64,000 nt of DNA from MGIIb-Q1 sp964342465 (GTDB lineage Archaea; Thermoplasmatota; Poseidoniia; Poseidoniales; Thalassarchaeaceae), in NCBI GenBank assembly GCA_964342465.1, contig CAYFFQ010000001.1, positions 248,001 through 312,000 on the forward strand, given 5' to 3'. Made by a program: the position numbers and the translations under genes. The notes below the pieces were generated by a model. The model was not told the origin of the DNA. It searched no databases and saw only the letters and a list, made by a program, of their open reading frames with translations. The first letter of the stretch is position 1. Each line of letters starts with the position of its first letter. Positions 28,866-36,900 of the stretch are shown piece by piece.

Positions 28866-29265
28866 GTTCGGAATCTCCCACACAGTCAGAGTTGCCAGCG
28901 CCCACCGCGCCCCGAAATATCTCGAGGGTATAATCGGAGAGGCGGAAGCATCGGGGTGCAAGGTATTCATCGGCATGGCTGGCATGGCGGCAGCCCTGCC
29001 CGGTGTCATCGCCTCGATGACGACGAAACCAGTAATAGGCGTCCCAGTATCAGGAACGGTTCCTCTCGACAGTCTGCTGTCAATCGTGCAGATGCCACCT
29101 GGGATGCCGGTGGCGACGGTAGGAGTGGATAGAGGCGACAACGCCGCAATCCTCGCCGTGCAGATGTTGGCGATGATGGATGATGAACTCGCAGACCACT
29201 TCTCCGAATGGCGAAAGGGTAGAACTGCAAGGGTCATCGCCGACGACGAATCTCTCAGGGAGTGA
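28792..29265 (+). CDS. purE: 5-(carboxyamino)imidazole ribonucleotide mutase / AIR carboxylase
   Basis: PurE of de novo purine synthesis, 157 residues, which delivers the carboxyl group of CAIR. Signatures: VVVLGSKSDLAVADK at the phosphate-binding N-terminus, VRVASAHRAPKYL with the catalytic His, FIGMAGMAAALPGVIASMTTKPVIGVPVSG (split here: GMAGMAAALPGVIA and PVIGVPVSG) and LLSIVQMPPGMPVATVGVD. The form of the GMAGMAAALPG loop is the archaeal one; whether it works on N5-CAIR or directly on AIR with CO2 cannot be decided without seeing whether purK exists. GAGGT precedes the ATG by 5 nt. It overlaps the upstream gene and its stop is next to the guaAb start. Confidence 0.9.
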   Translation: MDVVVVLGSKSDLAVADKCTVLLDEFGISHTVRVASAHRAPKYLEGIIGEAEASGCKVFIGMAGMAAALPGVIASMTTKPVIGVPVSGTVPLDSLLSIVQMPPGMPVATVGVDRGDNAAILAVQMLAMMDDELADHFSEWRKGRTARVIADDESLRE

Positions 29266-29270
29266 GGCGG

Positions 29271-30218
29271 ATGGTCGGAGTCGAGATGCTGATAGATGAA
29301 GCGGTCGCCAAACTCAACGACACCATTGATGATGTCGCTATTATCGCCTGTTCCGGTGGCATCGATTCATCAGTCGCCGCAACCCTCGCCAACCGCGCGA
29401 TAGGTGGCCTGCTCCACTGTGTCTATGTCGACACCGGTCTGATGCGGAAGGATGAGACCGAGGAGGTTGAGGAGATGCTCACAGAACTCGGACTCAATCT
29501 GACCACAGTCCACGCAGCCGACCGCTATTTCGAAGCGCTTGCGGGTGTCTCCGACCCAGAGACAAAGCGCAAGATAATCGGGGAATTGTTCATCAGAATC
29601 TTCGAAGAAGAGCAGAGAAAGGTGGGCGCAAAATATCTCGTACAGGGAACCATCGCCCCAGATTGGATAGAATCGGGTGGTGGTGTCAGAGATGTCATCA
29701 AATCACATCACAATGTGGGCGGTCTTCCAGAGGATGTTGACCTTGTAATCGTCGAACCCCTGCGCGAATGCTACAAGGATGAGGTTCGACAGATGGCTCG
29801 CGCTCTCGGCATCCCTTCATCAGAGAGGCAGCCCTTCCCCGGTCCCGGTCTGGCCGTACGGGTGTTGGGGGAGTTGACTCCCAAGAGGGTCGAGGTATGT
29901 CGTGAGGCGTGCGCGATAGTGGAGGAAGAACTCGAGAAATCCGCTAGTGAGGGAAAGATGGAACTTCCGTGGCAATACTTCGCAACCCTACTCCCTGTCC
30001 GTTCTGTCGGTGTGCATGGGGATGTACGAGTCCACGGAGAGACGGTGGTGGTGCGAGCGGTCGCCTCCTTGGATGGAATGAGCGCCCGCTACTCCGAGAT
30101 TCCACACGATGTGTTGGAGGGGATTAGCATCAGAATCACGAACACACTCAAGGGTGATGTCAACAGGGTGGTCTACGATATCACCCACAAACCACCGGGG
30201 ACAATTGAATGGGAATAA
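29271..30218 (+). CDS. guaAb: GMP synthetase ATP-pyrophosphatase subunit
   Basis: Archaeal-type separate synthetase subunit of GMP synthase, 315 residues, which adenylates XMP and accepts ammonia from a glutaminase subunit encoded elsewhere. The PP-loop SGGIDSS is at residues 28-34; VDTGLMRKDETEEVE, YLVQGTIAPDWIESGGG, KSHHNVGGLPEDVDL, QPFPGPGLAVRVLG and YDITHKPPGTIEWE are classic signatures through the C-terminal dimer domain. No glutaminase domain is fused, as is normal in archaea. I choose the ATG at 29271, behind GAGG, over a GTG at 29262 that overlaps the purE stop. It is the last gene of the purE operon. Confidence 0.92.
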   Translation: MVGVEMLIDEAVAKLNDTIDDVAIIACSGGIDSSVAATLANRAIGGLLHCVYVDTGLMRKDETEEVEEMLTELGLNLTTVHAADRYFEALAGVSDPETKRKIIGELFIRIFEEEQRKVGAKYLVQGTIAPDWIESGGGVRDVIKSHHNVGGLPEDVDLVIVEPLRECYKDEVRQMARALGIPSSERQPFPGPGLAVRVLGELTPKRVEVCREACAIVEEELEKSASEGKMELPWQYFATLLPVRSVGVHGDVRVHGETVVVRAVASLDGMSARYSEIPHDVLEGISIRITNTLKGDVNRVVYDITHKPPGTIEWE

Positions 30219-30221
30219 TGC

Positions 30222-30236
30222 CCCACTTTTTGTGGG
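30222..30236 (+). terminator. Hairpin with T-loop after guaAb
   Basis: CCCAC, TTTTT, GTGGG directly after the guaAb stop (TAA at 30216-30218). A T-run plus short stem immediately after the last gene of the operon suggests a transcript end. Confidence 0.4.
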
Positions 30237-30562
30237 ACGAGGAAAAGCATACCTCATCATTTTGAGAACTCAGTGCTACTTTGTCTAGCGTAAATCTCCA
30301 TGTCGTGAAATGTGCTCAAATAAATTGTGGGGGTCCACCAATTTTCTTGGGTGTCTAACAGGGCTACTCATGGAGCATTCATTTCTTCACTCATAGAAAC
30401 AATCAACCTCCGTTCATGGGTGTCAGGGGGTCATTACTGAAACCGTTCACATATTCATCCTAAGATATGTGCAGCCACTCTTCTATGGTGTCTGGTGAGC
30501 CTTTGAGTCATCACTCACCATGCGATTCATTGATGAAGGGGTGGTCGGTGGGCCGCCCTGTT
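30237..30562. other. Intergenic stretch, no gene recognised
   Basis: 326 nt between the purE-guaAb operon and tRNA-Asn, more AT-rich than the surrounding coding DNA. I see no convincing open frame. The only structure is TGGTGAG at 30493-30499 mirrored by CTCACCA at 30514-30520. A small RNA or the tRNA promoter could be here, but nothing shows it. Confidence 0.4.
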
Positions 30563-30634
30563 GCCGCTGTAGCTTAGTGGTGGAGCGATGGACTGTTAAT
30601 CCATAGGTCGCCGGTTCAAATCCGGTCAGCGGCG
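30563..30634 (+). tRNA. tRNA-Asn (GTT)
   Basis: Full cloverleaf: acceptor GCCGCTG pairs with CAGCGGC, discriminator G at 30634. The anticodon loop CTGTTAA sits between ATGGA and TCCAT, so the anticodon is GTT. The T arm is CCGGTTCAAATCCGG. No intron and no encoded CCA. The 3' end runs straight into a repeat unit that contains its own mirror image. Confidence 0.95.
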
Positions 30635-30768
30635 CTTCCACATTAATGAAATCAAAGCCGCTGACCGGATTTGAACTCCGCGAGTTTCTGCGGTACAATC
30701 ATAAAAACATCTTAGCAGAAACTCGCTGGAGCGCCGACCTCGGCCGAGCGAAGCGAGGGAAGGTCGGC
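30621..30768. repeat. 148-bp repeat unit, copy 1, starting inside tRNA-Asn
   Basis: Identical over 148 nt to 30937-31084. The unit begins with the last bases of tRNA-Asn, then carries GCCGCTGACCGGATTTGAAC (30657-30676), which is the exact reverse complement of the tRNA 3' end. Next come GCGAGTTTCTGC and, 23 nt later, its complement GCAGAAACTCGC, and finally GCCGACCT mirrored by AGGTCGGC. It is therefore three nested inverted repeats in a row. The copy ends at the N gap. Confidence 0.9.
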
Positions 30769-30868
30769 NNNNNNNNNNNNNNNNNNNNNNNNNNNNNNNN
30801 NNNNNNNNNNNNNNNNNNNNNNNNNNNNNNNNNNNNNNNNNNNNNNNNNNNNNNNNNNNNNNNNNNNN
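30769..30868. other. Assembly gap of 100 N
   Basis: Exactly 100 N, the usual placeholder for a scaffold gap of unknown length. The sequence on its left ends with the same 55 nt that open its right side (30714-30768 equals 30869-30923), so the gap sits within a repeat array and the true copy number is unknown. Confidence 0.98.
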
Positions 30869-31084
30869 AGCAGAAACTCGCTGGAGCGCCGACCTCGGCC
30901 GAGCGAAGCGAGGGAAGGTCGGCGGCAGGATGAATTTCCGGTCAGCGGCGCTTCCACATTAATGAAATCAAAGCCGCTGACCGGATTTGAACTCCGCGAG
31001 TTTCTGCGGTACAATCATAAAAACATCTTAGCAGAAACTCGCTGGAGCGCCGACCTCGGCCGAGCGAAGCGAGGGAAGGTCGGC
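30869..31084. repeat. Repeat array right of the gap: partial plus full 148-bp copy
   Basis: 30869-30923 is the 3' 55 nt of the unit; after a 13-nt linker (GGCAGGATGAATT) a full copy follows at 30937-31084, identical to 30621-30768. It includes a second copy of the tRNA-Asn tail and its mirror image, but not the whole tRNA. Confidence 0.9.
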
Positions 31085-31151
31085 AAGGTTCCAGCGCCAC
31101 TCGCGGCCGAGCGAAGCGAAGGAAGGTCGGCAAGGTTCCAGCGCCGCTCGC
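31058..31151. repeat. Two 47-bp tandem direct repeats
   Basis: 31058-31104 and 31105-31151 are adjacent 47-nt copies differing at two positions. Each starts GGCCGAGCGAAGCGA and contains AAGGTCGGCAAGGTTCCAG. The first copy overlaps the end of the 148-bp unit, so the families are fused. Confidence 0.85.
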
Positions 31152-31349
31152 GGCCAACATTATCATGTTCAATACGGAAGTCGGCAATACAATTTGATGT
31201 TCTCCTAGGGGAGGAGTTGAAGGTCATCTCTCGGCGCAGTGAGGGAAGGTCGACGGCAGGATGAATTTCCGCTCGCGGCCAACATTATCATGTTCAATAC
31301 GGAAGTCGGCAATACAATTTGATGTTCTCCTAGGGGGAGAAGTTGAAGG
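31144..31349. repeat. Pair of 80-bp direct repeats before glyA
   Basis: 31144-31223 and 31269-31349 match except for one inserted G and one G-to-A change. They contain GGCCAACATTATCATG, CAATACGGAAGTCGGC and GATGTTCTCCTAGGGG. The spacer repeats a segment (AAGGTCG, GGCAGGATGAATTTCC) that also precedes the second 148-bp copy. The right copy ends about 18 nt before the glyA ATG and so probably forms its promoter or leader. Confidence 0.85.
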
Positions 31350-31367
31350 GCGGCCTTGGGCGCACCG

Positions 31368-32654
31368 ATGCTGATGGGGGCCGACGGCAACAGGGAGAGC
31401 GTGGATGTAGTACTCGCCGCAGTGGCGGCGAGTGGCAAGCACTATGCCAACGGACTAGGGATGATTGCGAGTGAAAACATCATCTCACCGATGGTCAGGA
31501 AAGCGTGCAACAGCGACCTACACGGCCGTTACGCTGAAGGACTTCCGAATAAGCGGTATTATCAGGGATGTGATGATTTTGACGATATTGAAAGTCTGGG
31601 AATTCATTTGGCGAAGCAGGTCTTCAATACGAACTTCGCCAACATCCAGTCTACATCAGGAACAGTTTCCAACATAGCCTCCCTTAAGGCTCTGACTAGA
31701 CCGGGTGACAGGATTACCGCAGTCTCAACAGCTGATGGGGGGCATATCTCGCATGCGAGGATGGGCGCGGTTGGCCTGAGAGGATTAGACCTCTTCACCT
31801 ATCCATGGGATGAGGAGAGAATGGAGCCGGATGTTGATGCTGCATGTGCAATGATAAGGGAGACCGAACCTGCACTCGCACTCGTTGGTCAGTCGGTGTT
31901 TCTCTTCCCTACCCCCCTTGAAGAGATGGCGGATGCTGCTCATGAGGTGGGTGCGAGGGTGATGTACGATGGTGCCCATGTCCTCGGTCTTGTGGCCGGT
32001 GGACAATTCCAAGACCCCTTGCGTGAAGGAGCCGATGTGATGACAGGTTCCTCTCACAAGACCTTCCCTGGCCCTCAGGGTGGTTTCCTTTTTTCGGACA
32101 GTAGTGATGAGAAGTTTCATCGTCGCCTCAACGCGGCCATCTTTCCCGGCACCAACTCATCCTACCATCTTCACCACATGGCCGGCAAGGTTGTCGCACT
32201 GGCAGAATTCCAAGAATTCGGGGCAGAATATGCGCATGATATCATCGCCAATGCGAAGGCGTTCGCCGCAGCGATGGCCGCTGAAGGATTCGATGTGTTG
32301 GCAGAAGAGAGAGGATACACGGCCAGCCATCAGATTCTGACGAGGCATGGTGAACTTGATTCCGGCGCCGGAGCGAAGGCGGCGCGGTTGCTTGAGGATG
32401 CAGGTATCATTACCAACATGAACATGCTACCCGGCGACACCAAGGCGCTACATCCGAGCGGGTTGCGTCTCGGTGTTCAGGAACTGACCAGGGTTGGCAT
32501 GGGTATCAGCGAAATGGAAGAAGTCGCACATCTCTATGCGCGGGTTCTGCTGGCCGGCGAAGAGCCGGCTTCTGTGAAAGCGGATGTACATGCGATGAAG
32601 GGTGACTACCAGATGGTCAGATACTGCTTTGATGAGGGGTCGGCATATCCTTGA
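31368..32654 (+). CDS. glyA: Serine hydroxymethyltransferase
   Basis: PLP enzyme of 428 residues interconverting serine and glycine with a folate or pterin one-carbon carrier. Signatures: LGMIASENIISPMVRKA, GRYAEGLPNKRYYQGCDDFDDIE, MYDGAHVLGLVAGGQFQDPL and GSSHKTFPGPQGG with PLP Lys231. The shape is archaeal GlyA. Starts possible are TTG 31356, ATG 31368 and ATG 31374; none has a good ribosome binding site, and the repeat pair ends just upstream, so the N-terminus is uncertain by a few residues. It complements the glycine cleavage genes in one-carbon metabolism. Its stop is 1 nt from the convergent phosphorylase stop. Confidence 0.9.
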   Translation: MLMGADGNRESVDVVLAAVAASGKHYANGLGMIASENIISPMVRKACNSDLHGRYAEGLPNKRYYQGCDDFDDIESLGIHLAKQVFNTNFANIQSTSGTVSNIASLKALTRPGDRITAVSTADGGHISHARMGAVGLRGLDLFTYPWDEERMEPDVDAACAMIRETEPALALVGQSVFLFPTPLEEMADAAHEVGARVMYDGAHVLGLVAGGQFQDPLREGADVMTGSSHKTFPGPQGGFLFSDSSDEKFHRRLNAAIFPGTNSSYHLHHMAGKVVALAEFQEFGAEYAHDIIANAKAFAAAMAAEGFDVLAEERGYTASHQILTRHGELDSGAGAKAARLLEDAGIITNMNMLPGDTKALHPSGLRLGVQELTRVGMGISEMEEVAHLYARVLLAGEEPASVKADVHAMKGDYQMVRYCFDEGSAYP

Positions 32655-32655
32655 A

Positions 32656-33930
32656 TCAGAGTTTGGCGAGGATTCTGCTTCCGTCCTCGACCCTGCAATC
32701 AGATATTGTGAGAGCCTCCTCCACCTTCCTCAACAGACCACCATCAAGTTGTCCACGATGATAGATGGTGACCCAAACTTCACCTCGCTCAACCTGCGAT
32801 GAAACTCCGACTTCCAACAGCATCCCAACCTGCATGTCGATGTTCTCATCAACCCGCTTGCGGCCGGCTCCGAGGTCGCGGCAGACCTCGGCGAGAGCGA
32901 GGGCATCAATCGATTGCACCCAACCTGAATCGGCAGCCTTGATTTCCGTAGTCTTCAGGGTGTCATCCAATAATCCGAGGCCGACCATCAGAGAATGTTC
33001 GCTTCCGAATAGAGAGGGAGATGCCCCCTGATTTGTTGACATAGCGATGAATTTCGCAAGCGCTGAGCCATCATGGAGGGAATTGAATATCATCCGAGCC
33101 CCCTCATCCTCATCGTCTGTCAATCCGGCTGCTGCGAGCATAATGCCGCCCTGCACGCATACCAACTCTTCCAAGTCGCGTGGCCCGTTGCCGAGCAATG
33201 TCTCCACCGATTCAATAACTTCCAGTGCATTGCCGATTGCATACCCGATTGGATTATCCATCTCTGTCAGTAATACCGAGGTGTCAATTCCCAAATCACG
33301 ACCCGATGAAGCCAAGCATTTCGCCAACTCTTGCGCTTCCTCTACTGTCTTCATGAAGGCCGCCCTTCCAACCTTTACATCCATGACGAGAGCCGAGAGG
33401 CCGGCGGCCGCCTTCTTGGAAATGATGGAACCCGTCACAAGAGGAGTGGAGGCGATGAAGCCACTCACATCCCGTAGTGCATACATCCGTTTGTCGGCAG
33501 GTGCCATGTCAGCGGTTTGACCGACTATAGCGCATCCGATTTCTGCCACCTGCGTTTGAAACCGTTCGATGGAGAGTGATACAGTATATCCCGGCATCGC
33601 TTCCAGTTTGTCAAGAGTTCCTCCTGTATGGCCCAAACCCCTTCCAGAGACCATCGGAACCTTGGCCCCACACGCAGCGACGGCAGCCGCAAGAGGCAAG
33701 GAGACCTTATCGCCAACACCTCCAGTACTGTGTTTGTCGACCACTAGGTGCGCATACTCATCCGGCCATGAGAGTACGGTGCCTGAATAGGTCATCGCCT
33801 CTGTCAGTTCGGCGATCTCACCCCTGTTCATCCCGTTGTCAAAGACATCTTGAAGCCAATCTATGACCTCTGCATCACTCATCGAGCCATCGACGACTCC
33901 GTCCACAATCTGTTGGATGGTCTCTCTCAT
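32656..33930 (-). CDS. Pyrimidine-nucleoside / thymidine phosphorylase
   Basis: A 424-residue phosphorylase that splits thymidine or uridine with phosphate. The family signature SGRGLGHTGGTLDKLEA is complete, preceded by DKHSTGGVGDKVSLPLAA for phosphate binding, and AMPGYTVSL and KKAAAGLSALVMDVKVG follow. It lacks the extra N-terminal domain of archaeal AMP phosphorylases (about 500 residues), so it matches the bacterial-type nucleoside phosphorylase rather than the AMP pathway enzyme. GAGAGGAT lies 5 nt upstream of the ATG. It lies 30 nt after the giant lamin-tail/PLD gene on the same strand; cotranscription is possible. Confidence 0.85.
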   Translation of the reverse strand: MRETIQQIVDGVVDGSMSDAEVIDWLQDVFDNGMNRGEIAELTEAMTYSGTVLSWPDEYAHLVVDKHSTGGVGDKVSLPLAAAVAACGAKVPMVSGRGLGHTGGTLDKLEAMPGYTVSLSIERFQTQVAEIGCAIVGQTADMAPADKRMYALRDVSGFIASTPLVTGSIISKKAAAGLSALVMDVKVGRAAFMKTVEEAQELAKCLASSGRDLGIDTSVLLTEMDNPIGYAIGNALEVIESVETLLGNGPRDLEELVCVQGGIMLAAAGLTDDEDEGARMIFNSLHDGSALAKFIAMSTNQGASPSLFGSEHSLMVGLGLLDDTLKTTEIKAADSGWVQSIDALALAEVCRDLGAGRKRVDENIDMQVGMLLEVGVSSQVERGEVWVTIYHRGQLDGGLLRKVEEALTISDCRVEDGSRILAKL

Positions 33931-33960
33931 TCAACATCCTCTCTGAACTGTCCACTTCCC

Positions 33961-36900
33961 TCATTTCCTGTTCTGGTTGTAGTGTTCACGCAACTGTTCG
34001 ACCGTCCAGCCAGCAGCCAACGCCTCCTGCACCTGTTGTGGGGTCCAACCCTCGAACTCAAAACCGTCCATCAGAGGTGCCCCATGCACCCCGTCGTGTC
34101 TGCCGATGGCATTGTCTCGGCCTGAGAGAATTTTCGGCTCACCCGTCGCCGTCGAACTGTCAAGAACAAAGGTATCACCCTCGGCGGATGGATGGTGGTG
34201 CGAAGTGGATTGATTGATGCTGCCGAGGTCAGACGGCGAATCATCGATGAATGCTGCTTCGGTAAAATCAAGGAGGGTGTCCGATACCACTCCGCTGGCA
34301 TTTTCGCGACCGCTGAGGAGGACTGCGAGAAGAGCAATTACTAGCGCGATCATCGCCACACCGACGATGCTAAGGAGGATTCTTGCAGCCGTTGAATCTA
34401 GAGGGTTATCTGCTTCAGGCAATTGAGGTCCTTGGTCAACTGTGCCATTGGAGTTGTCATCTCCGTTGCCGTTGGTTATTCCAGCGATGTTGCTTCCGCA
34501 TTCTGTCTCTTCGCCATCCGCCACGCCGTTGTTATCGGCGTCGGCGAAGAGGATGGCGTCAGTAGCAGCCACGCCAGCAGCCGTGGCGAACAACAGTTCA
34601 GCCATGTCATCGACGCAGTCGCCATCGGTGTCGGCGTTGTGGGGGTCGCCGCCTACCTCCATCTCCCTGAAGTTATCCAATCCATCTTCATCGAAGTCGT
34701 GTGACTGCTCGGGAAGTGATGAGCCAGGAATTACTGAACTGGTTCTGTTCAGTCCATACTCCAACTCCCATGCATCTGGAAGATTGTCGCCATCACTGTC
34801 CGTTGAATTGTCCAAGCGATACCAATCCTCTTCGAAAGAGGCGGTGTACCACTGTGCCAAGGCGGCGTTGTTGACCACGATTCCCATTTCGCGATTGCGC
34901 AGAATCGCATTCGAATTCCAGTTGATGGAAGATATCAATACCGACTCTCCATCGACGATAACGCCCTTGTTGTGCAATTTCGTGATACGTGCTCCCGGTG
35001 CCATCAGAATAGCGGTGGCGTCATATCCGTCGCTCCGGTTCCATTGATTGTTGAAATGGTCGACACTCTCCCGAATGTCGTTGTCAGTCCACACATAGTA
35101 ACCGTTGATGAGAAGTCTTACCTTCACCCCTCTTTGCAATGCTCTTTCAATCGCCGCTGAGAGGGGGTTGTCACCGAAACCCCAGTGCCAGCCGAGGTCA
35201 AATCCCTGAAGTGAGAGGTCGATGCTCGTTTCTGCTGAGTCGAGCAGGTTGACTATTCCAGAGACACAGTCGTCAGGGCAGGTGAAAACTTGACCATTGA
35301 TTTCTCCGGTGATGGTGGGCGGAGTTTCAGTAGGGGGTGGTGCATCCAGTCCACTTGGGCCTGCGGAGGTCCACCCGCTCGGGCGTCCGGTCGATGGGTC
35401 AACAGTGCTGTATGCATTGAGGTGTGGATGGCTCACATCCTCATCCCATTCTAGACGAGTCAATACGAGTTGGGCTACATCGGCGGAGTCAATTATGAGG
35501 CTCCAGTCGCGATTTGAAGACCAGTCGCCGGGAGGTAATGTGGATTCTTTCAGGTTCCCTGAACTTACCCAGACAGATTCTCCATCACGAACCGCAACCT
35601 TGCTGTGTAGGTATTGGTATGGGGCTGGTGGTGCATTTTCGCCGCGTGGATTCCCCATCCAGTAGACATCGACTCCACCGGCATACAGTTCGTAAGCCAT
35701 TCCTCTTATCTTGTAGAGGTCTTCACCCTCTTCGAGGGGGTCTTCTTCCAAGACCACCGTGATGTCGACATCAGCAGCCGCCAACTCCACCAGTTTGGCA
35801 ACGATGTCGCCCCCCATCAACTCATAGACATGGATGTGAAGTTCAGTCTGTGTTCCATCCAACCACTCAAGGAATTGGTACAAACTACCATCTGGAGAAA
35901 CCATCGGTGTCACGCTTCCGGTGGTGGTGAAAACTCCAGAATCACAGAAGAGGCTCGCCCCGAGGCGAATCCAGCGCACCTCCCAATCAGCACTGCTGTT
36001 CGTGTCATCAACATCGCTACAGCCATCGCCACGCATGAAAATCAACCCTTGGAAGGTGGCAGGTGGTTTGGAGACAGCAGGGCCACTCCACCCCTCAACA
36101 CTCGTCAATCCATCACCATAAGCCACCGTGTCAGCGACCAACCCTTCGGGGGAAATCAACTGCAATGTGGCCCCCGAATCATACATCCAAGGTGAGTAAT
36201 CTAGGACATCATCCATGTCCACGGCTGACAACCCGCCATCTTCGCTCAGATTCTCAGGGGATTGCGAGAGAATCACCGATTCTCTCGGCGCGAGGCTATA
36301 CGCTGTGAAAGTGCCTGAATTCGAGCTTCCATCACTTTTGATGCGGTTAAGGTGCCATCCAGAGAGGTCGAGGACGCTGGTTCCCATGTTGGTTATCTCG
36401 ATGAACTCGTTGTCACGGTTGTGCACTTGGCCGGGCATGATGCGAGTGAACCACACTGGGTCTTCGGGATTCCAAGGAGTAGGCGTGGGGTTCTCCTCCC
36501 CCGGGGTTGGCCACATGGTGTTGAGCCAATCCTCCTGCCATGCGGAAGAGTCTCCTTCGATGCTCCTACAATTTTCAGAACTCGTCCAGCGCGCTTCCTG
36601 TCTGACATTCCCATTCGGGTCTCTGAGGTCCACCATCTCATTGAAATTTGAAAGGAAACCGTTGTTTTCAGGCACGACTACAACATAATCATCGGGTTGG
36701 AGATTCCACCAATCGGTTGGCGCTGTGGGTGAGCCAGTCTCAAAATGCTGCAAGAAGTTATCCCTGAGAACGAGTGCATCACCATTGTCGTTGGCGACTA
36801 TCCATCTCGATAGATTGATTGTCTCGCTGCCGCTGTTGTGCAGTTCCAACCAGTCGCCATCGATGTCCAATCCTCCAGCAGTGCATTGTGCCATGACTTC

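Noticed and set aside
30769..30868. The N run as a biological feature
   Set aside because: Exactly 100 N is a scaffold placeholder; frames translated through it are meaningless.
30621..31349. CRISPR array
   Set aside because: Units are 47-148 bp and directly adjoining or irregular, without unique spacers of constant size, and no cas gene is near.
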